Positions 1-5,086 of a DNA stretch of 5,086 nt are shown here, one piece after another. Under the pieces are notes generated by a model that worked only from the letters and a program-made list of their open reading frames with translations, did no database searches and had not been told where the DNA came from. The stretch spans positions 1-5,086 of the forward strand of contig JALWEK010000034.1 in assembly GCA_027014185.1 (NCBI GenBank), written 5' to 3'. A program made the position numbers and the translations under genes. Every line of letters begins with the position of its first letter. Position 1 is the first letter of the stretch. The stretch is from Aquificaceae bacterium (GTDB lineage Bacteria; Aquificota; Aquificia; Aquificales; Aquificaceae).

Positions 1-97
1 GGACGATGAAGGCCTAACCCCCCTTGACCTGGCGGAGTCCTACGGACACAGGGAGGTAGCGGATTTCCTCAGAGGGCTCAAACGGGCTCCTCGCTGA
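1..97 (+). CDS. Ankyrin-repeat protein, C-terminal end only (5' partial)
   Basis: The reading frame from base 2 to a TGA at 95-97 encodes the last 31 residues of a protein that begins left of the window. The residues DDEGLTPLDLAESYGH, followed by REVADFL, fit the ankyrin-repeat consensus (D..G.TPL.LA...GH..V...L), with the usual TPLH replaced by TPLD. This is therefore probably the final repeat, followed by a short basic tail ending KRAPR. Ankyrin repeats bind proteins, and nothing here shows the partner or the cellular location. It is the only plus-strand gene in the window and converges on the diguanylate cyclase gene; the two coding regions overlap by 20 bases (78-97). The repeat assignment is fairly secure for so short a piece, but the rest of the protein cannot be judged. 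Confidence 0.75.
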   Translation, partial: DDEGLTPLDLAESYGHREVADFLRGLKRAPR

Positions 98-1349
98 AGG
101 TGAATACCTCCACCCTGTTTCTGCCGCCCTTTTTAGCAGCGTACAGGGCCTTGTCGGCCATGTTTATGAGAACCTCCTTCTTCAGGTTGTCTCTGGGAAC
201 CATACTCGCAACACCTATGCTCACGGTAACCCTGTCTGAGACCTTCGATGCCGGATGAGGTATGTTCAGCCTCAGGATGTCCTCCCTTATCCTGTTGGCC
301 ACCTTCTTAGCCTGAGAGAGGTCGGTTTCGGGAAGGACCACAACGAACTCCTCTCCCCCATACCTGGCAACCAGGTCCATACCTGCCCTCAGATGCCTGC
401 TCAGGGCCTGTGCTATACGCCTCAAACACGCGTCCCCCTCCAAGTGGCCCAGCAGGTCGTTGTAGTTCTTAAAGAAGTCTATGTCTATCATCAGAAGGGA
501 TATGGGCCTCTTAGTTCTCTTAGCCCTATCCCACTCCCTCCTGAAGTACTCCTCGAACTTGAGCCTATTGGCAACACCGGTAAGCCCGTCTATGTAAGAA
601 ATGTCCCTGAGCTTCCTGTTGAGCTGGTCCGTCTTCTTCTTCTCCAAGGCCAGAAGCATGGCCAGAAGGAAGTCCCGGCGGATGTGATGCTCCCAGAGGT
701 AGCTGACGGGCATACCCATAAGGTTGGCCGAGGTCAGGAAGAACATGTTGGTTATCAGCCTGTCCAAGGAAGTCCCAACCAGCATGTGATCCACTATGGG
801 GTAGAGGACGGTTACCATAAGGGAGGCGAAGAGGGCGTAGTAGAACCTCAGGGCGGAGAGGGTGTAGGCGTAGAAGACCACGAGCATAAGACCTGCGTAG
901 TAAAGGAACGCCTTCTCCGGGGGCGCAGCCGCTATCATCACTATTATCCCAAGGCCGGCGATTACCACGAGAAGTGTATGGAGGGCGTGTATGAGCCACT
1001 CCTCTCTGATCTTGTAAGTGAGCAGGAAGAAGGCTATGCCCAGAGGGCATACGATAGCGTACCTTATGGTCCACATGACCTCCTTCTTCTCAGGAAAAAC
1101 GTAAAAGTCTAGCAGACCGAAGGCGGCGTACATGATAACGCCGAGGAGCACCGCGAGCCTTATCTGCCAGATGTACTTGGTCAGGTAGTAGTTCAGAAAG
1201 GCCTTCTCGATTATTGGGGAGAACCTGAGGTACCTGGGGCCCTTCCTCAGCTCTCTCTCTATCTGGGCCTCGTCCCGTATGGTTAGGACTTCAAAGGATC
1301 TTTCAAACTCCTCTAATATCTTTCTATCTTCACTTTCCTTGTTTTCCAT
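78..1349 (-). CDS. Membrane-bound diguanylate cyclase (GGDEF domain, six predicted membrane helices)
   Basis: This 423-residue protein should make cyclic di-GMP from two GTP at the inner face of the membrane. A charged N-terminal stretch (about 1-55) is followed by six hydrophobic segments at about 64-83, 92-111, 118-142, 147-165, 168-190 and 199-217. A short linker (about 230-250) leads to the GGDEF domain (about 251-418), which opens with DGLTGVANR (254-262). D289 in MIDID is the expected metal ligand, N297 and D306 match the guanine-binding residues of PleD, and the signature loop is GGEEF (331-335), an active variant. The product-inhibition I-site is altered: RAGMD (321-325) stands where RxxD is expected. 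The six-helix part is not a sensor family I can name. The ATG at 1349 is the only good start: the next in-frame Met is at about residue 73 and a stop lies six codons upstream. The gene overlaps the preceding gene by 20 bases, suggesting translational coupling. Catalytic activity is inferred from motifs. Confidence 0.93.
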   Translation of the reverse strand: MENKESEDRKILEEFERSFEVLTIRDEAQIERELRKGPRYLRFSPIIEKAFLNYYLTKYIWQIRLAVLLGVIMYAAFGLLDFYVFPEKKEVMWTIRYAIVCPLGIAFFLLTYKIREEWLIHALHTLLVVIAGLGIIVMIAAAPPEKAFLYYAGLMLVVFYAYTLSALRFYYALFASLMVTVLYPIVDHMLVGTSLDRLITNMFFLTSANLMGMPVSYLWEHHIRRDFLLAMLLALEKKKTDQLNRKLRDISYIDGLTGVANRLKFEEYFRREWDRAKRTKRPISLLMIDIDFFKNYNDLLGHLEGDACLRRIAQALSRHLRAGMDLVARYGGEEFVVVLPETDLSQAKKVANRIREDILRLNIPHPASKVSDRVTVSIGVASMVPRDNLKKEVLINMADKALYAAKKGGRNRVEVFTFSEEPV

Positions 1350-1641
1350 CAGCCAGCTTCTCTCTTATTATCCTCATAAGGTCCTCGTAAACTTCCTTAA
1401 CCTCCTCTGCGAGCTCCACGAGGCTCTTCACCCCTATGGAGTGGGCCTTCTCGTAGAGGGGCTTTACCTCCTTCTGGAAGTACTCCTCGTACTCTCTCAG
1501 ATCGAACTCCAGCTCGTCGGGCTCGAGCTCGTCTATTATGTTGAGATACTCTTCTCTCCTTATCCTTATGGAGAGCAGGAAGTTCTTGAGCTCCGCCCTT
1601 ATGTCTCCTCTATCCAGCCCCGCCTTCCTAAAGTCTGCCAT
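1330..1641 (-). CDS. Small acidic helical protein of unknown function (103 residues)
   Basis: I do not recognise this protein. It is soluble-looking, with no signal peptide or membrane segment, and very rich in charge: about 26 Asp/Glu against 19 Lys/Arg. The centre (about 36-60) is a Glu-rich stretch, ELEPDELEFDLREYEEYF, and about 72-97 reads as an amphipathic helix that could form a coiled coil. The ATG at 1641 is chosen because AGGAGGT sits 6 bases upstream; the same frame stays open further upstream but there runs antiparallel-frame through ribBA with Arg/Gly-rich low-quality sequence. It begins 11 bases after the ribBA stop, and its last 20 bases overlap the start of the diguanylate cyclase gene, so it probably belongs to one transcript with both. 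A regulatory or partner role for the cyclase is possible, but nothing in its sequence shows it. Codon use (AGG, AGA, ATA) matches its neighbours, which supports a real gene. Confidence 0.8.
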   Translation of the reverse strand: MADFRKAGLDRGDIRAELKNFLLSIRIRREEYLNIIDELEPDELEFDLREYEEYFQKEVKPLYEKAHSIGVKSLVELAEEVKEVYEDLMRIIREKLADGKQGK

Positions 1642-1647
1642 CACTAA

Positions 1648-1654
1648 ACCTCCT
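1648..1654 (-). promoter_or_regulatory. Ribosome binding site of the 103-residue protein gene
   Basis: A full AGGAGGT lies 6 bases before the ATG at 1641, and its first two bases are the last two of the ribBA TAG stop. It fixes the start of the small gene and makes re-initiation by ribosomes finishing ribBA likely. Confidence 0.8.
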
Positions 1655-2864
1655 AAAACATGTGCCCCAGCTTCTTCTTCTTGGTGGAAAGATAGACCCT
1701 GTTGTGGGGCGTGGGTTCGACCTTTATGGGAACCCTCTCCACTATCTCGAGGCCAAAGCCCTCGAGGGCCACTATCTTCCTCGGGTTGTTGGTCATGAGC
1801 TTCATCTTTCTCACGCCAAGGTCGAGGAGTATCTGAACGCCCACACCGTAATCCCTGAGGTCCGGAGGGTATCCCAACTTCTCGTTGGCCTCCACCGTGT
1901 CGTAGCCTTTTTCCTGCAGCTCGTAGGCTTTTATCTTGTTGGCTATCCCTATACCTCTTCCCTCGTGCCCCAGTATGTAAACGAGAACACCTTTGCCCTC
2001 TTTCGATATCATCTCGAGTGCCTTCTCCAGCTGGGGTCTGCAATCACATCTCATAGATCTGAAAACGTCCCCCGTGAGGCACTCGGAGTGGACCCTCACG
2101 AGGACCGGTTCGTCTTCCTTCCACTCTCCCATCGTAAGGGCCACCTGCTCCTCACCTGTGAGCTTGTGCCTGTATGCGTGTATCTTGAAGACACCCCACG
2201 GGGTCGGAAGGTGTGCTGTGGCCTCCCGCTCTACTAGCCTCTCCTTTCTCAGCCTGTACCTTATGAGGTCAGCTATTGTGATTATTTTGAGGTTGTGCTC
2301 CCTGGCAAACTCCATCAGGTCCGGGAGCCGTGCCATCGTTCCATCTTCCTTCATGATCTCGCAGATCACGCCCGCCGGATACAGGCCCGCGAGCTTGGCA
2401 AGATCTACCGAGGCCTCGGTGTGGCCGGCTCTCTCCAGGACCCCTCCGGGCCGTGCCTTTAAGGGAAAGACGTGCCCCGGCCTTATGAAGTCTGAGGGCT
2501 TAGCCTCAGGACTTATAGCGAGCTTTATGGTCTTCGCCCTGTCGTAGGCTGATATGCCTGTTGTGGTCCCATGCTTGGGATGGGCGTCTATCGAGACGCA
2601 GAAGTAGGTTCCCTTAGGGTCCGTGTTCCTGTGAGCCATAGGATACAGATCCAACTCCTCACACCTCTCGGGTGGGAGGGAGAGGCATATTAAACCCCTT
2701 CCGTACTTGGCCATGAAGTTTATAGCCTCAGGGGTTACCTTCTCGGCAGCCATGACGAGATCGCCTTCGTTCTCCCTGTCGGGATCGTCCACAACGATCA
2801 CCATCTTTCCCTTTTTAATGTCCTCTACAGCCTCCTCGATCGTGTTGAACTTGAACCCTTCCAT
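1653..2864 (-). CDS. ribBA: RibBA: 3,4-dihydroxy-2-butanone-4-phosphate synthase / GTP cyclohydrolase II
   Basis: This bifunctional cytoplasmic enzyme starts both branches of riboflavin synthesis: it converts ribulose 5-phosphate to dihydroxybutanone phosphate plus formate, and GTP to the diamino-pyrimidine precursor. Residues about 6-203 form the RibB domain, with the acidic loop [10 protein letters not shown] (26-35), RPGH (128-131) and [12 protein letters not shown] (144-155). H148 and E169 sit at the catalytic His and Glu positions known from E. coli RibB. Residues about 210-400 form the RibA domain, with zinc ligands C262, C273 and C275 in [16 protein letters not shown], then GHEGRGIG (299-306), the DTVEAN segment (322-327), DLRDYGVG (335-342) and TNNPRK (358-363). 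At 403 residues it has normal fused length, and both halves look intact. It starts at ATG 2864, with GGAGGT 5 bases upstream, 3 bases after the small membrane protein gene. No FMN riboswitch fits in the short leader, so FMN feedback at the RNA level is not apparent. Confidence 0.98.
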   Translation of the reverse strand: MEGFKFNTIEEAVEDIKKGKMVIVVDDPDRENEGDLVMAAEKVTPEAINFMAKYGRGLICLSLPPERCEELDLYPMAHRNTDPKGTYFCVSIDAHPKHGTTTGISAYDRAKTIKLAISPEAKPSDFIRPGHVFPLKARPGGVLERAGHTEASVDLAKLAGLYPAGVICEIMKEDGTMARLPDLMEFAREHNLKIITIADLIRYRLRKERLVEREATAHLPTPWGVFKIHAYRHKLTGEEQVALTMGEWKEDEPVLVRVHSECLTGDVFRSMRCDCRPQLEKALEMISKEGKGVLVYILGHEGRGIGIANKIKAYELQEKGYDTVEANEKLGYPPDLRDYGVGVQILLDLGVRKMKLMTNNPRKIVALEGFGLEIVERVPIKVEPTPHNRVYLSTKKKKLGHMF

Positions 2865-2867
2865 GGC

Positions 2868-3074
2868 TTACCTCCGAAGCTCTTTGACCTTTTCTTTTAT
2901 AGTTTTCACTGTCTTGTCTATTATGCTCTCCCTGTAAGGAGCCTCCTCAACCACTGTTACCTGCCTCCCCAAGAACTTGCTTGCGGTCCAGTTTATTATC
3001 TCCGGGCCCCAGTGGGTGTAAATATGGTCGGCTACAATGAAAACAGCCACAACGTAGAGCAGATACCTTACCAT
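2868..3074 (-). CDS. Small single-pass membrane protein of unknown function (68 residues)
   Basis: I do not recognise this protein. Residues about 4-20 ([17 protein letters not shown]) form one hydrophobic segment with few positive charges before it, so either a membrane anchor or an uncleaved signal. The remainder is hydrophilic: an aromatic and Pro/Gly patch (HWGPEIINW, 21-29), then a Lys/Arg-rich amphipathic helix at about 50-68 ending in ELRR. Its codon use (AGG, ATA) resembles that of the surrounding genes, and its terminal codons supply the ribosome binding site of ribBA, so it appears to be a real, co-translated gene. The ATG at 3074 has no purine-rich site before it; the upstream bases are pyrimidine-rich (CTCCTCCCC). 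The start is therefore less certain, and a GTG eight codons later would cut the hydrophobic segment roughly in half. It comes 39 bases after rpsQ. Function is unknown. Confidence 0.72.
   Translation of the reverse strand: MVRYLLYVVAVFIVADHIYTHWGPEIINWTASKFLGRQVTVVEEAPYRESIIDKTVKTIKEKVKELRR
2870..2875 (-). promoter_or_regulatory. Ribosome binding site of ribBA inside the preceding gene's end
   Basis: GGAGGT covers the last codons of the 68-residue gene and the first base of its TAA stop, 5 bases before the ribBA ATG. This arrangement ties ribBA initiation to translation of the small gene. Confidence 0.75.
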
Positions 3075-3099
3075 GAAGTTAAAGATAGGCGGGGAGGAG

Positions 3100-3127
3100 A
3101 AAAAATAAAGCGCTCAGGACTCCTGAG
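3100..3127 (-). terminator. Possible intrinsic terminator at the end of the ribosomal protein genes
   Basis: On the minus strand the perfect palindrome CTCAGGA-G-TCCTGAG (3127-3113) can fold as a 6-base-pair stem with a 3-base loop. After three bases (CGC) comes the T-rich tract TTTATTTTTT (3109-3100). The stem contains the TGA stop of rpsQ. The position, at the last gene of the ribosomal set and in the only sizeable gap of the window, supports a terminator. The stem is short for a thermophile and stands three bases from the tract, so it may stop only part of the transcripts. Confidence 0.5.
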
Positions 3128-3410
3128 ATAGAACCTCTTCGGCCCTCCTGGCCCTCTGGATTATCCTGACAACGACCCACCTCTTGGTCTTCGAGAGGGG
3201 CCTCGTCTCCCTTATCTCAACCACGTCCCCTACCCTGCACTCGTTCTTCTCGTCGTGGGCGTGGTACTTCTTGCTCTTTACTATGTGCTTACCGTACAAG
3301 GGATGGGGAACCTTCCTGTCCACCCTGACCACAACGGTCTTGTCCATCTTATCGGAAACAACCGTTCCTACAAGGTGTTTTCTCTTCTCGTTCCACTTCT
3401 TCTCAGCCAT
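3114..3410 (-). CDS. rpsQ: 30S ribosomal protein S17
   Basis: S17 is an early-binding protein of the small subunit that contacts the 5' domain of 16S rRNA through an OB-fold. The match to bacterial S17 is clear: [18 protein letters not shown] (15-32), HPLYGKH (36-42), [16 protein letters not shown] (51-66) and RPLSKTKRW (70-78). At 98 residues it is somewhat longer than the E. coli protein (about 84), with a basic N-terminal extension (KKWNEKRKH) and a charged C-terminal tail, common features of thermophile versions. The ATG at 3410 shares one base with the rpmC stop (TGATG), with the purine-rich GAGGTGAAGG just upstream. It is the last ribosomal protein gene here: rplN, which normally follows, is absent, and a possible terminator overlaps its stop. 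Confidence 0.98.
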   Translation of the reverse strand: MAEKKWNEKRKHLVGTVVSDKMDKTVVVRVDRKVPHPLYGKHIVKSKKYHAHDEKNECRVGDVVEIRETRPLSKTKRWVVVRIIQRARRAEEVLSQES

Positions 3411-3610
3411 CAGCCTTCACCTCTCAGCTCTTTCTCCCTTATAACGGTCAGAACCCTAGCTATGTCCTTCCTGAGGTTCCTTATCGCCATGGGATTATCG
3501 AGCCCGGATATCTTCTGCTGGAACCTCAGCTTCAGAAGCTCCATCTTGAGCTCATCAGCCTTTTTCTTAAGTTCCTCTATCTTCATCTTCCTCAGTTCAG
3601 CCGCCTTCAT
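3410..3610 (-). CDS. rpmC: 50S ribosomal protein L29
   Basis: L29 is a small two-helix protein of the large subunit near the exit of the peptide tunnel, where it neighbours L23 and the docking site for signal recognition particle and trigger factor. The 66-residue sequence fits the family: [20 protein letters not shown] (2-21), then [16 protein letters not shown] (25-40), and a second helix with [20 protein letters not shown] (43-62). The length is normal. Its ATG at 3610 overlaps the rplP stop by four bases (ATGA), and GGAGGT lies 8 bases upstream within the rplP end, so its translation is probably coupled to that of rplP. It shares one base with the start of rpsQ. Confidence 0.98.
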   Translation of the reverse strand: MKAAELRKMKIEELKKKADELKMELLKLRFQQKISGLDNPMAIRNLRKDIARVLTVIREKELRGEG

Positions 3611-4029
3611 AGGGTGAAACCTCCAGCCTTAACGAGCCTAGTCTTTATCGGAAGTTTGGCGGACGCCAGCCTGAAGGCCTCTTCGGCTACCTCTTCAGGA
3701 ACTCCCGAGAACTCGAACATTATCCTACCGGGCTTCACAACCGCCACGAAGCCTTCGGGATCACCCTTTCCTCCACCCATCCTGACCTCGTTGGGCTTCT
3801 TGGTGTAGGGCTTGTCGGGGAATATCCTTATCCAGACCTTAGCTCCCTTTCTGAGGGCCCTCACGAGGGCAACCCTCACCGCCTCTATCTGCCTCTGGGT
3901 TATCCAGGCCCTGTCGAGAGCCTGTATCCCGTACTCACCGAAGGCTATCCTGTTTCCCCTGAGGGACTTACCCTTGAGGGTTCCTCTCTGCTGCTTCCTG
4001 AACTTGGTCTTCTTCGGCTGGAGAAACAT
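3607..4029 (-). CDS. rplP: 50S ribosomal protein L16
   Basis: L16 sits near the peptidyl transferase centre and the A-site tRNA elbow of the large subunit and is added late in assembly. Family features are clear over all 140 residues: the N-terminus [15 protein letters not shown], the segment [19 protein letters not shown] (41-59), [14 protein letters not shown] (66-79), the glycine loop [19 protein letters not shown] and the closing [15 protein letters not shown]. The length is normal for bacteria. The ATG at 4029 is preceded 7 bases upstream by AGGAGGT, which is embedded in the last codons of rpsC, and there are only 3 bases between the rpsC stop and this start. It ends in a four-base overlap with rpmC. 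This is the canonical rpsC-rplP-rpmC-rpsQ order. Confidence 0.98.
   Translation of the reverse strand: MFLQPKKTKFRKQQRGTLKGKSLRGNRIAFGEYGIQALDRAWITQRQIEAVRVALVRALRKGAKVWIRIFPDKPYTKKPNEVRMGGGKGDPEGFVAVVKPGRIMFEFSGVPEEVAEEAFRLASAKLPIKTRLVKAGGFTL
3619..3624 (-). promoter_or_regulatory. Ribosome binding site of rpmC
   Basis: GGAGGT lies 8 bases before the rpmC ATG and within the final codons of rplP (the AGGF segment). It supports the ATG at 3610 and translational coupling across the ATGA overlap. Confidence 0.7.
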
Positions 4030-4032
4030 CTC

Positions 4033-4728
4033 TTAAACCTCCTGAGAGACCTTCGCGAGGTCCTCCTCTATCTTCTTGAGGACCTCCTCCTTACCTTCCT
4101 TGAGGATGTCTCCCTTGTATATCCATACCTTAACGCTCAGTATCCCGTACTTGGTGTAGGCGGTCGCAAAGCCGTAGTCTATATCGGCCCTTAGGGTCTG
4201 GAGGGGCATCCTTCCCACGAGGAACCACTCCTTCCTCGCAAGCTCCGCCCCGCCTATCCTTCCCTTGACCTGGACCTTGACACCTTTGGCTCCGGCCTTC
4301 AGGGCGTTGTCTATGGCCCTCTTCATCGCCCTCCTGTGAGATACCCTCCTCTCTATCTGGAGGGCTATGTCCTCCGCTACAAGCTGGGCGTCGAGCTCTG
4401 GAACCCTGACCTCGGTTACGTTTATAGTTATCTCCTTGCCGGGGATCATCTTCTCTATAGTCTTTTTGAGGAGCTCAACCTCCTGACCCTTACGACCTAT
4501 TATTATCGCGGGCCTGGAGGCGTGTATTCTTATCTTTAGCTTGTCCACTATCCTCTCTATCTCTATCCTCGATATCCCCGCAACCTTGTACCTGTTCTTG
4601 ATGTACTCCTTTATCTTCAGGTCCTCATGTAAAGTCTTGGCGTACTCACCCTTTGGAGCGTACCACTTAGAATCCCACGTCTTCGTAACGCCGAGCCTGA
4701 AGCCTATAGGGTGCGTCTTCTGTCCCAT
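4033..4728 (-). CDS. rpsC: 30S ribosomal protein S3
   Basis: S3 lies at the mRNA entry channel of the small subunit and helps unwind message structure together with S4 and S5. The 231-residue protein shows the expected order: the N-terminal [13 protein letters not shown], the KH type II RNA-binding domain (about 40-110) with its GRKG loop at 78-81, and the C-terminal domain with [10 protein letters not shown] (156-165), [11 protein letters not shown] (180-190) and [12 protein letters not shown] (195-206). The length is normal. I place the start at the ATG at 4728 rather than the in-frame TTG one codon earlier (4731), because family members begin MGQK and the GAGGAGG site is then 7 bases away. 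The ATG shares one base with the rplV stop (TGATG). The last codons carry the ribosome binding site of rplP. Confidence 0.98.
   Translation of the reverse strand: MGQKTHPIGFRLGVTKTWDSKWYAPKGEYAKTLHEDLKIKEYIKNRYKVAGISRIEIERIVDKLKIRIHASRPAIIIGRKGQEVELLKKTIEKMIPGKEITINVTEVRVPELDAQLVAEDIALQIERRVSHRRAMKRAIDNALKAGAKGVKVQVKGRIGGAELARKEWFLVGRMPLQTLRADIDYGFATAYTKYGILSVKVWIYKGDILKEGKEEVLKKIEEDLAKVSQEV
4037..4043 (-). promoter_or_regulatory. Ribosome binding site of rplP
   Basis: AGGAGGT, formed by the codons for Gln-Glu-Val at the end of rpsC, stands 7 bases before the rplP ATG; the rpsC TAA falls inside the spacer. This confirms the rplP start and predicts coupled translation. Confidence 0.8.
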
Positions 4729-5086
4729 CAATCAGCCTCCTCTTCCTCTCTCTCTGCGAGGACTATCGTGATGTGGGAGAGCCTCTTCCTGAGCATCGTG
4801 GCCCTCCCGTGTGCCCTGGGGAGCCACTTCCTGAACATAGGCCCCCTATCGGCAACAGCCTTCTTTATGTAGAGCCTGTCCAGATCAAGGCCTTTCTGCT
4901 CCGCGTTCGCTATCGCACTCTTTAGGACGTTCTCGACTATGCGGGCGGCCTTCTTTGGCATGACCTTCAGAAGGTAAAGGGCCTCTCCCACGTCCTTGCC
5001 GTGGATCTGCCTGAGAACGAGCCTCGCTTTAAGGGGTGAGACCCTAGCGTATCTGAGGATCGCTATCGCCTCGCCTTCTCTGTAGC
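4728..5086 (-). CDS. rplV: 50S ribosomal protein L22 (5' end outside the window)
   Basis: L22 reaches from the surface of the large subunit into the peptide exit tunnel through a long hairpin and binds 23S rRNA. The frame is open to the window edge, and 118 residues are visible. They begin [20 protein letters not shown], which matches the usual L22 opening (AxLRYxRxSPxKxR), so only a few N-terminal residues are missing; the GTG at 4991 is an internal valine, not the start. Further motifs are the KDVGEAL segment, [19 protein letters not shown], and the tunnel hairpin plus closing strand [23 protein letters not shown]. The hairpin keeps the normal length, without the three-residue loss known from macrolide-resistant E. 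coli. The C-terminal tail is acidic (EREEEEAD). It precedes rpsC with a one-base overlap, as in the standard S10 operon, where rpsS would lie upstream. Confidence 0.97.
   Translation of the reverse strand, partial: YREGEAIAILRYARVSPLKARLVLRQIHGKDVGEALYLLKVMPKKAARIVENVLKSAIANAEQKGLDLDRLYIKKAVADRGPMFRKWLPRAHGRATMLRKRLSHITIVLAEREEEEAD
4736..4742 (-). promoter_or_regulatory. Ribosome binding site of rpsC
   Basis: GAGGAGG in the Glu-rich end of rplV is 7 bases from the ATG at 4728 but only 4 bases from the alternative TTG at 4731, favouring the ATG that gives the family N-terminus MGQK. Confidence 0.65.

Noticed and set aside
565..1074. A 169-codon minus-strand open frame inside the cyclase gene.
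   Set aside because: It is out of frame with the membrane domain, rich in Arg/Pro/Gly/His, and has no sign of a start site or family.
255..1112. A 285-codon open frame on the plus strand, opposite the diguanylate cyclase gene.
   Set aside because: Its translation has no recognisable domain and is antisense to a gene with clear motifs. Long antisense frames are expected from the biased codon use of the real gene.
1642..2043. Upstream extension of the 103-residue protein to 237 residues.
   Set aside because: The extension runs through ribBA in another frame and is Arg/Gly-rich with no pattern. A perfect ribosome binding site sits before the inner ATG at 1641.
1662..2237. A 191-codon plus-strand open frame opposite ribBA, with another partly overlapping one at 1993-2547.
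   Set aside because: Both are antisense to strongly conserved RibBA sequence, lack family features, and are explained as composition shadows.
4729..4731. TTG as start codon of rpsC.
   Set aside because: It adds one residue before the family N-terminus MGQK and lies too close to the ribosome binding site.
4728..4991. A start for L22 at the GTG at 4991.
   Set aside because: The frame continues to the window edge with conserved L22 sequence ([12 protein letters not shown]), so the GTG encodes an internal valine.
1..5086. Mobile element, CRISPR array, tRNA or other structured RNA.
   Set aside because: No terminal inverted repeats, regularly spaced repeats or cloverleaf-like sequence were seen by eye, and coding genes fill nearly all of the window.

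Overview
The window looks like chromosomal DNA from a thermophilic bacterium, most likely of the Aquificales (Aquificota). Arg and Ile codons are strongly biased to AGG/AGA and ATA, the proteins are rich in Lys/Glu/Arg, genes are packed with almost no intergenic DNA, and GC is by eye slightly above one half. The lineage is an inference from style and has not been confirmed by any search. Apart from the first 97 bases, all genes lie on the minus strand, so transcription runs from high to low coordinates.

Layout from right to left, in the direction of transcription: positions 5086-3114 hold the middle to end of an S10-type ribosomal protein operon: rplV (its 5' end lies outside the window), rpsC, rplP, rpmC and rpsQ. 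They are joined by 1-4 base overlaps or a 3-base gap. The usual continuation into rplN and the spc operon is missing. Instead a short palindrome plus a T-rich tract overlaps the rpsQ stop and may be an intrinsic terminator. After a 39-base gap comes a second tight group: a 68-residue single-pass membrane protein of unknown function, ribBA (bifunctional riboflavin synthesis enzyme), a 103-residue acidic helical protein of unknown function, and a diguanylate cyclase with six predicted membrane helices. The last gene ends by overlapping, tail to tail, the 3' end of a plus-strand ankyrin-repeat gene whose body lies to the left of the window.

Functionally, the right part builds the ribosome. The left part joins flavin precursor synthesis (3,4-dihydroxy-2-butanone 4-phosphate and the GTP-derived pyrimidine) to a membrane-bound c-di-GMP synthase and two unknown small proteins. 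Both recognised enzymes in that group use GTP, but any functional link is inference from gene order. No RNA gene, mobile element, CRISPR array, riboswitch or large repeat was seen, and no stretch above 300 bases lacks a gene; the largest gap is 39 bases. I found no clear novel defence or mobile system. The best leads are the two unrecognised small proteins and the membrane domain of the cyclase.
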